Part shown: positions 5,004-10,555 of the stretch, piece after piece
How positions within the stretch are numbered: the first letter of the stretch is position 1
Layout of the letters: each line of letters begins with the position of its first letter
Assembly (NCBI GenBank): GCA_023474975.1
Contig: JAMCXE010000032.1
Span: 1 to 10,555 of the forward strand
Reading direction: 5' to 3'
Source: Patescibacteria group bacterium
Lineage (GTDB): Bacteria > Patescibacteriota > Minisyncoccia > UBA6257 > 02-FULL-45-10c
Length of the DNA stretch: 10,555 nucleotides
The notes under the pieces: model-generated
Database searches by the model: none
What the model saw: the letters and a program-made list of their open reading frames with translations, nothing else
Told to the model about the DNA's origin: nothing
Program-made: the position numbers and the translations under genes

Positions 5004-6380
5004 TTAGAAACCAGTGATTTTGATCGCTCCTGTTGTAGTGGTAGAAATATTGCTATAATCATAAAAATTTGAACCGAAATTATTAACCGGTCCAGCCACG
5101 CCAGAAGAACCATTCCAAACAGACTGATCCGCATAAGAATTTTCCCAGCGTGTTACATATTCAGAATTTTCAAAAATCTGAGAAGCGCCCTTCACATTCC
5201 AATAAGTACCCACGGTTATTTTTTGAGTAGATGGATCTTCTTGAACATCGTTGGCGCTACCAGTACAAGTATTTGTCGAATCAGTTGTAATATCGCCGGT
5301 ACCGCAAGCTTTTCTATTTACATTATCAACATAAAAATATCGATTATATACGGCGCTATTATAAAGTTGAGCAACTTCGGACGCGGAAAGAGCGCGATTG
5401 TAGATACGGACGTCATCGATCAATCCAGGAAAAGACCGAGAACCGTCATTTCTATAGGCGCCGATAATAGTGCTATAGCCGCCTATATTTCCAAGCGTTC
5501 CATCGTAAGTAGTTAAACCAAAAAATGTTCCGTTTATATAAAGTCTAACGTAACTGCCATCGGCAGTCATAGAAACAAATGTCCATGTATTTATCGGTAT
5601 TGTAGCCGAAGTGGCCGACTGCACTACTGCCTTAGTCGAATTACTTTGTGTTATACCTATTTGCCAAAAACCGCCCGAATCGCCCCTCCAAGACATCAAA
5701 AAATCATTATATTGTCTTAAGGTTTCAACTATTGAACCCACAGGATAGCTGGTTGGTTTTACCCACATAGAAAAAGTCATTTTATTAACAGAGCTCATAT
5801 CCAATGAAGAACCACTACCAACATCAACGGCATTATTCGAGCCATTAAATTGTAGACAGCTTCCAACCTTACAATTCGCACTCGTCATTCTTGTCGGAGA
5901 ATTAATTAAATTTCCATTGTTTCCATTACCGGAAGAATCATACGCCGTGGTTCCGGAAATCTCATCAAATTTCCAATGACCAACTAAACCATTGGTTATA
6001 TTATCCGACAAAACGCTCTCATCGCCAGCCACAACATAAGGAGTGGTCGTTGGAGAAGTAGCAATGAAATAATGATTGGTCGAACCCTTAGCGAGGCCAT
6101 AGACTGAATCCCATTTTCCTTCAGCTAAGGTAATGGCCGAATCCATTAAACTATTCCCTATAAGCCCAGCCGTCTTCATCTGATCGGTAACAGTACTCGT
6201 TCTTAGCGTTGCAACCAGGGCATAAGTCGACGCACCCATTAAAACCATAATTATCCCCAAGCCGACCAATATTTCCATCAAAGACTGACCCTTGTGCCAA
6301 AAATTTCTACCCTCATTTTCATGGGTCGGAAAAAATTTTTTTAAATGAATAATTAGATCCTTTTTAATTCTAACAATCAT
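5004..6380 (-). CDS. Type IV prepilin-like protein with an inserted LamG (ConA-like) domain
   Basis: The N-terminus is a class III prepilin signal: a long basic leader (31 residues), then G31|Q32 with GQSLMEI, Glu at +5 (residue 36) and a hydrophobic helix to about residue 57. The spine continues through an AEGKWDSVYGLAKG segment at about 86-99. Residues 131-342 form a LamG/laminin-G_3-type domain, from GLVGHWKFDE..DSSGNGNNG to GLIDDVRIYNRALSASEV..LYN, the classic start and end of that jelly-roll fold. From 345 the chain resumes as a pilin-like domain (YNRYFYVDNV, DVQEDPSTQKITV, EYVTRWENS). The LamG unit therefore lies inside the pilin. LamG-type folds usually bind glycans or proteins, so an adhesive tip or side subunit is plausible but inferred. 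It needs a prepilin peptidase (PilD), which is not in this window. It starts 10 nt after the transketolase C-half stop, so it is probably co-transcribed with that operon. Confidence 0.85.
   Translation of the reverse strand: MIVRIKKDLIIHLKKFFPTHENEGRNFWHKGQSLMEILVGLGIIMVLMGASTYALVATLRTSTVTDQMKTAGLIGNSLMDSAITLAEGKWDSVYGLAKGSTNHYFIATSPTTTPYVVAGDESVLSDNITNGLVGHWKFDEISGTTAYDSSGNGNNGNLINSPTRMTSANCKVGSCLQFNGSNNAVDVGSGSSLDMSSVNKMTFSMWVKPTSYPVGSIVETLRQYNDFLMSWRGDSGGFWQIGITQSNSTKAVVQSATSATIPINTWTFVSMTADGSYVRLYINGTFFGLTTYDGTLGNIGGYSTIIGAYRNDGSRSFPGLIDDVRIYNRALSASEVAQLYNSAVYNRYFYVDNVNRKACGTGDITTDSTNTCTGSANDVQEDPSTQKITVGTYWNVKGASQIFENSEYVTRWENSYADQSVWNGSSGVAGPVNNFGSNFYDYSNISTTTTGAIKITGF
5355..5990 (-). 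other. LamG domain insert within the prepilin gene
   Basis: This is the coding segment for residues 131-342 of the prepilin. The boundaries are set by the first LamG strand (GLVGHWKFDE) and the last (DDVRIYNRALSASEVAQLYN). The flanks on both sides, ..HYFIATSPTTTPYVVAGDES and YNRYFYVDNVNR.., fit together as an uninterrupted pilin head. The edges are estimated to within about 5 residues. Confidence 0.65.
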
Positions 6381-6390
6381 GTTGCTAAAA

Positions 6391-7407
6391 TTATTTCTTG
6401 CGTTTTAAAACTTTTTTAACGGCTTTTTCTATATCTATCGGAGCCATTCCATATTTAGCAATAAGCTCTTCCGGCTTACCTGATTCGCCGTAGACATCCT
6501 GCATGCCGACAAATTCAATCGGCACCGGAAAATTTTTAGCCAAACATTCAGCCACAGCGCCACCAAGACCACCCGCCGCCTGATGCTCTTCGACCGTAAC
6601 CACCGCCATGCATTTTTTAGCTAATTCAATTATTTTTTTATCGTCTAACGGCTTGATCGTGTGACAATTCAAAACGATCGAACCGATCCCGTCTTCTTCC
6701 AATCGCCGGGCAGCCAACAAAGCGTTAAACAGAATAGGGCCGCAGCCGATTATTAAAACCTCTGGTTTTTTAGCGTGTCCGGAGTCCGCCAAAGAAGGCT
6801 CCCAAAAAATTTCGGCTTGACCGGGGACGAAATGGGTCTCTTCAGTCGTCATTACCGGAGACTTTTCTCTGGCCAGCCTCAAATAGATCGGTCCCCATAT
6901 TTGAGCAGCAGCGACCGTTGCCTTCCTAGCCTCTATAGAATCACACGGAACAAAAACCTTCATATTGGCCATTACCCGCATGGTGGCTATATCTTCGATC
7001 GCTTGATGTGTAGCTCCGTCCGGACCAACCGACACACCTGCATGAGCACCCGCGATCTTAACATTAGAATCGTTGTAGGCTATGGTCGTCCTGATCTGCT
7101 CCCAATTCCTCCCCGGAGAAAAAGACGCATAAGAAGAAATAAATGGTATCTTTCCGCTAATTCCAAGACCGGCGGCAATTGTAGCTAGATTTTGTTCCGC
7201 CACCCCCATCTCAAAAAATCTTTCAGGAAATTTTTTAGCGAACGCTTCCGATCGCGTAGACTCTGTAAGATCCGCGCACATCACTACGACATTTTCGTTT
7301 TGCTCCCCTGCCTCGACCAAACCATCTCCATAACCATCGCGAGTCGGCTTTTGTTCGACATCCTTATCAAACAATTTATTGTTTAATTTTAAGTCGGAAT
7401 TAATCAT
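6391..7407 (-). CDS. Transketolase, C-terminal subunit (pyrimidine-binding and C-terminal domains)
   Basis: Second half of a split transketolase, a thiamine-diphosphate enzyme that moves two-carbon units between sugar phosphates in the non-oxidative pentose phosphate pathway. The 338 residues begin with the pyrimidine-binding domain: CADLTEST (44-51), then RFFEMGVAEQNL, where Glu71 corresponds to the glutamate that activates the cofactor. SVGPDGATHQ contains His134, equivalent to an active-site histidine. The transketolase C-terminal domain (about 215-335) carries LIIGCGPIL and TVEEHQAAGGLGGAV. A 1-deoxyxylulose-5-phosphate synthase is unlikely, because that is one long chain and because the neighbours are rpe and rpiB. 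It starts 14 nt after the N-half and must act as a heteromer with it. The ATG at 7407 is preceded only by AT-rich sequence. Confidence 0.93.
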   Translation of the reverse strand: MINSDLKLNNKLFDKDVEQKPTRDGYGDGLVEAGEQNENVVVMCADLTESTRSEAFAKKFPERFFEMGVAEQNLATIAAGLGISGKIPFISSYASFSPGRNWEQIRTTIAYNDSNVKIAGAHAGVSVGPDGATHQAIEDIATMRVMANMKVFVPCDSIEARKATVAAAQIWGPIYLRLAREKSPVMTTEETHFVPGQAEIFWEPSLADSGHAKKPEVLIIGCGPILFNALLAARRLEEDGIGSIVLNCHTIKPLDDKKIIELAKKCMAVVTVEEHQAAGGLGGAVAECLAKNFPVPIEFVGMQDVYGESGKPEELIAKYGMAPIDIEKAVKKVLKRKK

Positions 7408-7421
7408 AAAATTAATTTAAT

Positions 7422-8279
7422 TTACTGATGTTCGCTTTTTATTTTTCCTTCCAAAGTGCGCAGTTCATTTAATGCCTGCGTAGCTTCTTTCGGTGTTGGG
7501 GGTTTACCATGCCATAAATAATCATTTTCCATAAAACTAACTCCTTTTCCGGGAATGGTATGAGCTATTATAACGGTCGGCTTCTCGTAAATTGCCTTCG
7601 CCTCATTTACGGCGTCAACTATCTGCTCGATATTATGACCGTCTATTTCTATTACATGCCACTTGAACGATTCATATTTTTCCTTTAAAGATTCCAACGG
7701 CATCACGTCTTCGGTATAGCCATCTATCTGTATGTTATTTCTATCCAAGATAGCGGTTATATTGCTGAGCTTGTTTTTTCCGGCAAACATTATAGCCTCC
7801 CACGTATTACCCTCGTCGTGTTCACCATCAGACATAACACAATAAATGCGATATTTTTTATTATCTAATTTCGCAGCCAAAGCCATACCGATGGCCTGAG
7901 ATAATCCCGACCCCAACGGGCCCGACGTAGTCTCTAATCCCGGCAAACTTTTTCTGTGCGGATGTCCCTGAAGGCGAGAATTTATCTTTCTCAGCGTTAA
8001 AAGCTCTTCTAACGGAAAATATCCGGAACGAGCCATCGCTGAATAACGCACGGGACAAATATGCCCATTCGAAAGAACGAGTCTATCCCTTTCCGGCCAG
8101 TCTGGCTTTAAAGGATCGTGATTTAATATGTGAAAATATAAAGCCGAAAAAATATCAGCCATACCAAGCGAACCAGCGCTATGGCCAGATCCGGCTTCCA
8201 AAAGCATCTCAATGATATCTTCTCGGATAAGTCCGGCCATCTCTTCTAAAAATTGCGTTTTTTTCTCGGAAAGTTCCAT
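7422..8279 (-). CDS. Transketolase, N-terminal subunit (diphosphate-binding domain)
   Basis: First half of the split transketolase; it binds the diphosphate end of thiamine diphosphate and the metal. The 285 residues show EAGSGHSAGSLGMADI (28-43), the SNGH segment that replaces the common SKGH, GHPHRKSLPGLETTSGPLGSGLS (a substrate- and cofactor-contacting stretch), and the ThDP motif SDGEHDEGNTWEA followed about 30 residues later by LDRNNIQIDG. The first motif residue is Ser rather than the usual Gly of GDG, a variation known in stand-alone N-subunits. HTIPGKGVSFMEN and LWHGKPP near the C-terminus are typical. The length is about that of one third to one half of full transketolase, so the split is real, not a frameshift: the next gene has its own start 14 nt on. 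It follows rpe by 13 nt in the operon. Confidence 0.93.
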   Translation of the reverse strand: MELSEKKTQFLEEMAGLIREDIIEMLLEAGSGHSAGSLGMADIFSALYFHILNHDPLKPDWPERDRLVLSNGHICPVRYSAMARSGYFPLEELLTLRKINSRLQGHPHRKSLPGLETTSGPLGSGLSQAIGMALAAKLDNKKYRIYCVMSDGEHDEGNTWEAIMFAGKNKLSNITAILDRNNIQIDGYTEDVMPLESLKEKYESFKWHVIEIDGHNIEQIVDAVNEAKAIYEKPTVIIAHTIPGKGVSFMENDYLWHGKPPTPKEATQALNELRTLEGKIKSEHQ

Positions 8280-8292
8280 TGATTGATTAATT

Positions 8293-8934
8293 CTATATAG
8301 CTTTTAATTCTTTATATCTTTTTTCGGGATCCGGACCATTCCATATATAGGAAGCTGAAATGATCACATCAGCACCGGCAAATTTCACGCGCCGCGCCGT
8401 ATCCGGATTGATCCCCCCATCAATAATTATTTTACCACTAAAACCATTTATCCTTAAACTCTTTATCTTTTCAATAACAACTTCTTGAAAGACCTGTCCG
8501 GAAGCCCCCGGGTCGACCGCAAGCAGTTGAATATGCTCAAATCTTTTTACGTCGCCAAGCATCTTGATCGGCGTCGAAGGATTTACCGACAAGATAAATA
8601 ACGTATTGTTTTCTTTGCACTTTTCCATAGCTATCTTCGGCTCCTTCAATGTCTCGAATGGAATGACCAGGGCGTGCAAAGCCGCTCCCAGCCACTTATC
8701 GATCACGCTATCGGGATCTTCCATCATTAAATGAACCCCGATCTTGAACCCAAAATTATTTGCTACAAACCTAAGCTCGGTCAAATCCCTTACATCGTTC
8801 CATGTTCTATGCGCCGTAAACTTCCCATCCGTCACATCGATATGCAAATTCATCTCACCAAAATCACGAGCAGCAAAAAGACGGTCCTTCACCCCCTCAA
8901 AACTTTCTTCGTTTATGGCCGGAATAACCCTCAT
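8293..8934 (-). CDS. rpe: Ribulose-phosphate 3-epimerase family protein
   Basis: RPE interconverts ribulose-5-phosphate and xylulose-5-phosphate, supplying the ketose donor for transketolase. This 213-residue protein has the expected (beta/alpha)8 landmarks: LHIDVTDGKF at 30-39, GVHLMMEDP at 66-74, VDPGASGQVF (phosphate-binding loop, 140-149), IIIDGGIN at 169-176 and AGADVIISAS. The four metal ligands of the family are present as His31, Asp33, His68 and Asp172. It is divergent, though: the usual N-terminal PSIL is PAIN, the conserved HxE after strand 4 is PFE, and GFGGQ has become GASGQ. A related aldolase-type epimerase with another substrate is possible, but its place between rpiB and transketolase supports RPE. 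It starts 9 nt after rpiB ends, without a Shine-Dalgarno site. Confidence 0.85.
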   Translation of the reverse strand: MRVIPAINEESFEGVKDRLFAARDFGEMNLHIDVTDGKFTAHRTWNDVRDLTELRFVANNFGFKIGVHLMMEDPDSVIDKWLGAALHALVIPFETLKEPKIAMEKCKENNTLFILSVNPSTPIKMLGDVKRFEHIQLLAVDPGASGQVFQEVVIEKIKSLRINGFSGKIIIDGGINPDTARRVKFAGADVIISASYIWNGPDPEKRYKELKAI

Positions 8935-8943
8935 AATTAAATA

Positions 8944-9399
8944 TTATTTATTCTTCAAATCGATCTCTAATTGCTCTATTTTTTTAAGCCTTCTCTTGAA
9001 CCTTTCCGCTCCGGAAAACTTAGTACTAAGAAAAAGCGATGCGATCTTTTTAGCATCTTCTACAGAAACGTAATCGGCTGCCAAGCTCAGAACGTTCGCA
9101 TCATCGTCGGCTCGAACATCGATGGCTTGTTCGGTATTAAAAACCAAAGCCGATCTAACGCCTGGGAATTTATTGGCCACAATATCAACTCCAGCTCCGG
9201 AGCCGCATATTAAAATTCCCTTTTCTCCGTTGATCGAAACCTTTTCACTGACCCTCTCCGCAAAATCGGGATAATCATCTAACTCGTCATAATTTTCGTT
9301 GCCCACATCAACTACTGCATATCCCATATTCATCAGATACTCCTTAATGGAAAGTTTATGATTAAAACCCCTATGATCTGCACCTATATAAATGACCAT
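8944..9399 (-). CDS. rpiB: Ribose-5-phosphate isomerase B (RpiB/LacA family)
   Basis: It converts ribose-5-phosphate and ribulose-5-phosphate into each other. The 151 residues match the RpiB family: IGADHRGF at 5-12 (Asp8 and His9 at the phosphate site), DDYPDFA at 41-47, ILICGSGAG with the catalytic Cys65, and GVRSAL, then NVLSLAADYVS and FSGAERFKRRLKKI at the C-terminus, the last supplying arginines for phosphate binding. The helix normally written HNDAN reads ADDDAN here, so the histidine thought to help ring opening in E. coli (about residue 99) is an aspartate. LacA/B-type sugar isomerases are an alternative but would be out of context. It is the first gene of the rpiB-rpe-transketolase set, with an unusual leader of 127 nt. 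Confidence 0.92.
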   Translation of the reverse strand: MVIYIGADHRGFNHKLSIKEYLMNMGYAVVDVGNENYDELDDYPDFAERVSEKVSINGEKGILICGSGAGVDIVANKFPGVRSALVFNTEQAIDVRADDDANVLSLAADYVSVEDAKKIASLFLSTKFSGAERFKRRLKKIEQLEIDLKNK

Positions 9400-9408
9400 A
9401 ATTTAGAT

Positions 9409-9434
9409 CTGCGGTTTTATTTTTTTAACCGCAG
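9409..9434 (-). promoter_or_regulatory. Stem-loop in the rpiB leader, next to the start codon
   Basis: CTGCGGTT (9434-9427, minus) pairs perfectly with AACCGCAG (9416-9409), giving 8 bp around a 10-base A/T loop. It ends 9 nt before the rpiB ATG, so it would cover or crowd the ribosome landing area. In the minus-strand direction no T-run follows, which argues against a terminator for the upstream gene. In the plus direction the flank is T-rich, but no plus-strand gene precedes it. Confidence 0.55.
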
Positions 9435-9456
9435 TTTTATTAATTTCGTTGCGGCT
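9427..9456 (-). promoter_or_regulatory. Alternative stem-loop competing with the rpiB leader hairpin
   Basis: AGCCGCA (9456-9450, minus) can pair with TGCGGTT (9433-9427): 7 pairs including one G-U, around a 16-base loop. The second arm is the same sequence that forms the start-proximal hairpin, so only one of the two can exist at a time. Such a pair of exclusive stems is what an attenuator or ligand-sensing leader looks like, but no known riboswitch motif was recognised. Confidence 0.35.
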
Positions 9457-9526
9457 TTTTACCTCTTATCCGCGCACAATTTTAAAATATCGCGATCCTG
9501 GTTATTTTTCCAGAATATTCTATTTA

Positions 9527-9730
9527 TTATTTTAAAGAATTAGGCATCGATATCTCGGGACTCACGGACCCCTTACTTACATCGATCTGATCAAGCCTGC
9601 CTTGTATCAATTTTGCTCGAACCTCGGAATTGATCGCGTTTTCATAGGCAGTAACTAATTGTTGCCCAACCAATATGCTCCCGATCGCTAAACCCATTAA
9701 AAATCCTGTTAAAATAAAGTAATTTCTCAT
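9527..9730 (-). CDS. Small single-pass membrane protein, function unknown
   Basis: A 67-residue ORF with an N-terminal hydrophobic segment (about residues 5-22, TGFLMGLAIGSILVG) that contains glycine spacing typical of transmembrane helices. After it come a charged, helical stretch (YENAINSEVRAKLIQGRLDQIDV) and a polar tail rich in Ser and Pro. I do not recognise the family. Support for its being real is modest: its ATG lies 22 nt after the gap stop on the same strand, the hydropathy pattern is coherent, and it fills the space in an otherwise densely coded region. No Shine-Dalgarno site is present, as for all genes here. It could be a small membrane regulator or simply a non-conserved ORF. 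Confidence 0.5.
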   Translation of the reverse strand: MRNYFILTGFLMGLAIGSILVGQQLVTAYENAINSEVRAKLIQGRLDQIDVSKGSVSPEISMPNSLK

Positions 9731-9752
9731 TTTTTATCTAAGAAATCCATGC

Positions 9753-10555
9753 CTAAGACAAGCCCCGAGCGACTCCCTGCACATGTTTCACGAGCGTAGA
9801 TACATAGCCGGCCTCATTATCATACCAGGAAAATATTTTTACCAGATCACCATCAACGACTTGCGTAAATTTAAGATCTATTATTGCTCCATAAGGCTCG
9901 CCAACTATATCTGAAGAAACTATCTGATCATCGGTTGTTTTAAATATACCCTGCCAGCGCGGTTCTTTTTCGGCTTTTTTAAAGATCTCATTTATTTCCT
10001 CGACCGAAGTATTTCTTCCCGCAACGAAAGTAAAATCCACAAGCGAACCAACGATGCTCGGAACCCTGACCGCTACGCCACCAAATTTTCCGTCAAGCTC
10101 CGGAATGGCGCGAACTACGGAAATTGCGGCTCCAGTCGTAGAAGGAGAAATATTTTGAGCCGCAGCTCTTCCTCGCCTAAAATCTTTTCCTTTTACTGGA
10201 CCATCAACAATGCTTTGCGTGGCAGTATAAGAATGCACCGTATCCAAAATAGCTTTTTTAATACCTACCGTTTCTTTCATAATTTCCGCAACGGGAGAAG
10301 TAGCATTTGTCGTACAAGATCCATTTGAAGTGATCTTGCAAACTTTAAAATTGTCTTCATTGACTCCCATCAAAACCGTTTTGGCATCATCGCGCTCGTC
10401 ATCTTTGGACGGAGCGGTAATAACGACCCTCTTGGCGCCGGCCTTCAAGTGAACTTCGGCTTTCTCATAAGATTCAAAAATCCCTGTCGCCTCAACCACA
10501 ATATCGATATCCAGATCTTTCCATGGTAAATTTAACGGCTCTTTTTCCTGCAATT
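9753..10555 (-). CDS. gap: Glyceraldehyde-3-phosphate dehydrogenase, C-terminal part (runs off the right edge)
   Basis: Cytoplasmic glycolytic enzyme that oxidises glyceraldehyde-3-phosphate to 1,3-bisphosphoglycerate with NAD(P)+. The visible part is about 267 residues; the first 70 or so (most of the Rossmann NAD-binding start) lie beyond the window. What is seen: LPWKDLDIDIVVEATGIF, AKRVVITAPSKD, the active-site box SNGSCTTN (Cys at visible residue 80), the catalytic His in DTVHSYT (visible residue 107), RRGRAAAQNISPSTTGAA, VAVRVPSIVGSLVDFTF and SWYDNEAGYVSTLV near the end. Two highly conserved positions differ: the NEWGY tryptophan is Ala, and the TGAAK lysine is Ile. The TTG near 10553 is an internal leucine, not the start. 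It is upstream of rpiB on the same strand and links the pentose phosphate set to glycolysis. Confidence 0.95.
   Translation of the reverse strand, partial: LQEKEPLNLPWKDLDIDIVVEATGIFESYEKAEVHLKAGAKRVVITAPSKDDERDDAKTVLMGVNEDNFKVCKITSNGSCTTNATSPVAEIMKETVGIKKAILDTVHSYTATQSIVDGPVKGKDFRRGRAAAQNISPSTTGAAISVVRAIPELDGKFGGVAVRVPSIVGSLVDFTFVAGRNTSVEEINEIFKKAEKEPRWQGIFKTTDDQIVSSDIVGEPYGAIIDLKFTQVVDGDLVKIFSWYDNEAGYVSTLVKHVQGVARGLS

Noticed and set aside
5223..5516. Plus-strand reading frame of 97 codons inside the LamG pilin
   Set aside because: It lies wholly antisense to a well-supported domain, with low-complexity Ile/Ser-rich translation.
6775..7188. Plus-strand reading frame of 137 codons inside the transketolase C-half
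   Set aside because: It is antisense to strongly conserved enzyme motifs and has an Arg/Ser-rich, unstructured translation.
9496..9516. Small hairpin TTCTGG...CCAGGA after the 67-residue ORF
   Set aside because: It has six pairs with a wobble and no T-run in the minus direction; not convincing as a terminator.
10551..10553. TTG as the start of gap
   Set aside because: It falls inside the conserved GAPDH sequence just before LPW..DIVVEATG, so the gene continues beyond the window.
1..10555. CRISPR arrays, insertion sequences, tRNA or rRNA genes, phage genes
   Set aside because: No regularly spaced direct repeats, transposase-like frames, cloverleaf ends or phage proteins were found on either strand.

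Overview
The window looks like a chromosomal contig end from a member of the Candidate Phyla Radiation (Patescibacteria), most likely Parcubacteria-like. This is inferred from gene content, not from a marker phylogeny. The indications are compact genes with spacers of about 10 nt, a stand-alone two-subunit transketolase next to RpiB and Rpe, a shortened peptidyl-tRNA hydrolase, a PilM-PilN fusion, pilin-like proteins, and a secreted protein with repeated AWND..GWI units. The DNA is moderately AT-rich. All 13 visible stop codons are TAA or TAG, and the standard code reads every gene without interruption. There is no Shine-Dalgarno-like motif at a normal distance from any of the 13 starts.

Layout, left to right. 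Positions 1-277 hold the start of hisS (minus), cut by the window edge, where the last 34 bases form a fold-back that looks like a contig-end artefact. Positions 299-856 are lepB (minus), directly upstream of hisS. Positions 857-1006 are a divergent promoter region. Positions 1007-1489 are pth (plus), probably read from a leaderless mRNA, and it meets the next gene tail to tail within one 8-bp palindrome. Positions 1492-3845 are a minus-strand type IV pilus cluster of three genes: a small membrane-anchored protein, a PilX-like minor pilin, and the PilM-PilN fusion. This cluster has its own extended -10 promoter. Positions 3979-4920 encode a secreted repeat protein, and 5004-6380 a prepilin that carries an internal LamG/ConA-like domain.

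Positions 6391-9399 are a tight non-oxidative pentose phosphate operon on the minus strand, transcribed in the order rpiB, rpe, transketolase N-half, transketolase C-half. The LamG pilin follows only 10 nt later and probably shares the transcript. The leader of rpiB contains two mutually exclusive stem-loops. Further upstream are an unrecognised 67-residue membrane protein (9527-9730) and the C-terminal part of GAPDH (9753-10555), which runs off the right edge.

Working together, RpiB, Rpe and transketolase interconvert pentose phosphates and feed glyceraldehyde-3-phosphate to GAPDH. The other block builds and decorates the cell surface: LepB cleaves Sec signal peptides, PilM-PilN anchors the pilus machine, and the pilins and repeat protein are exported. 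The most interesting points are the LamG domain spliced into a pilin, its placement at the end of a sugar-phosphate operon, the fused and motif-degenerate PilM-PilN, and the rpiB leader. I found no CRISPR array, insertion sequence, tRNA or rRNA.
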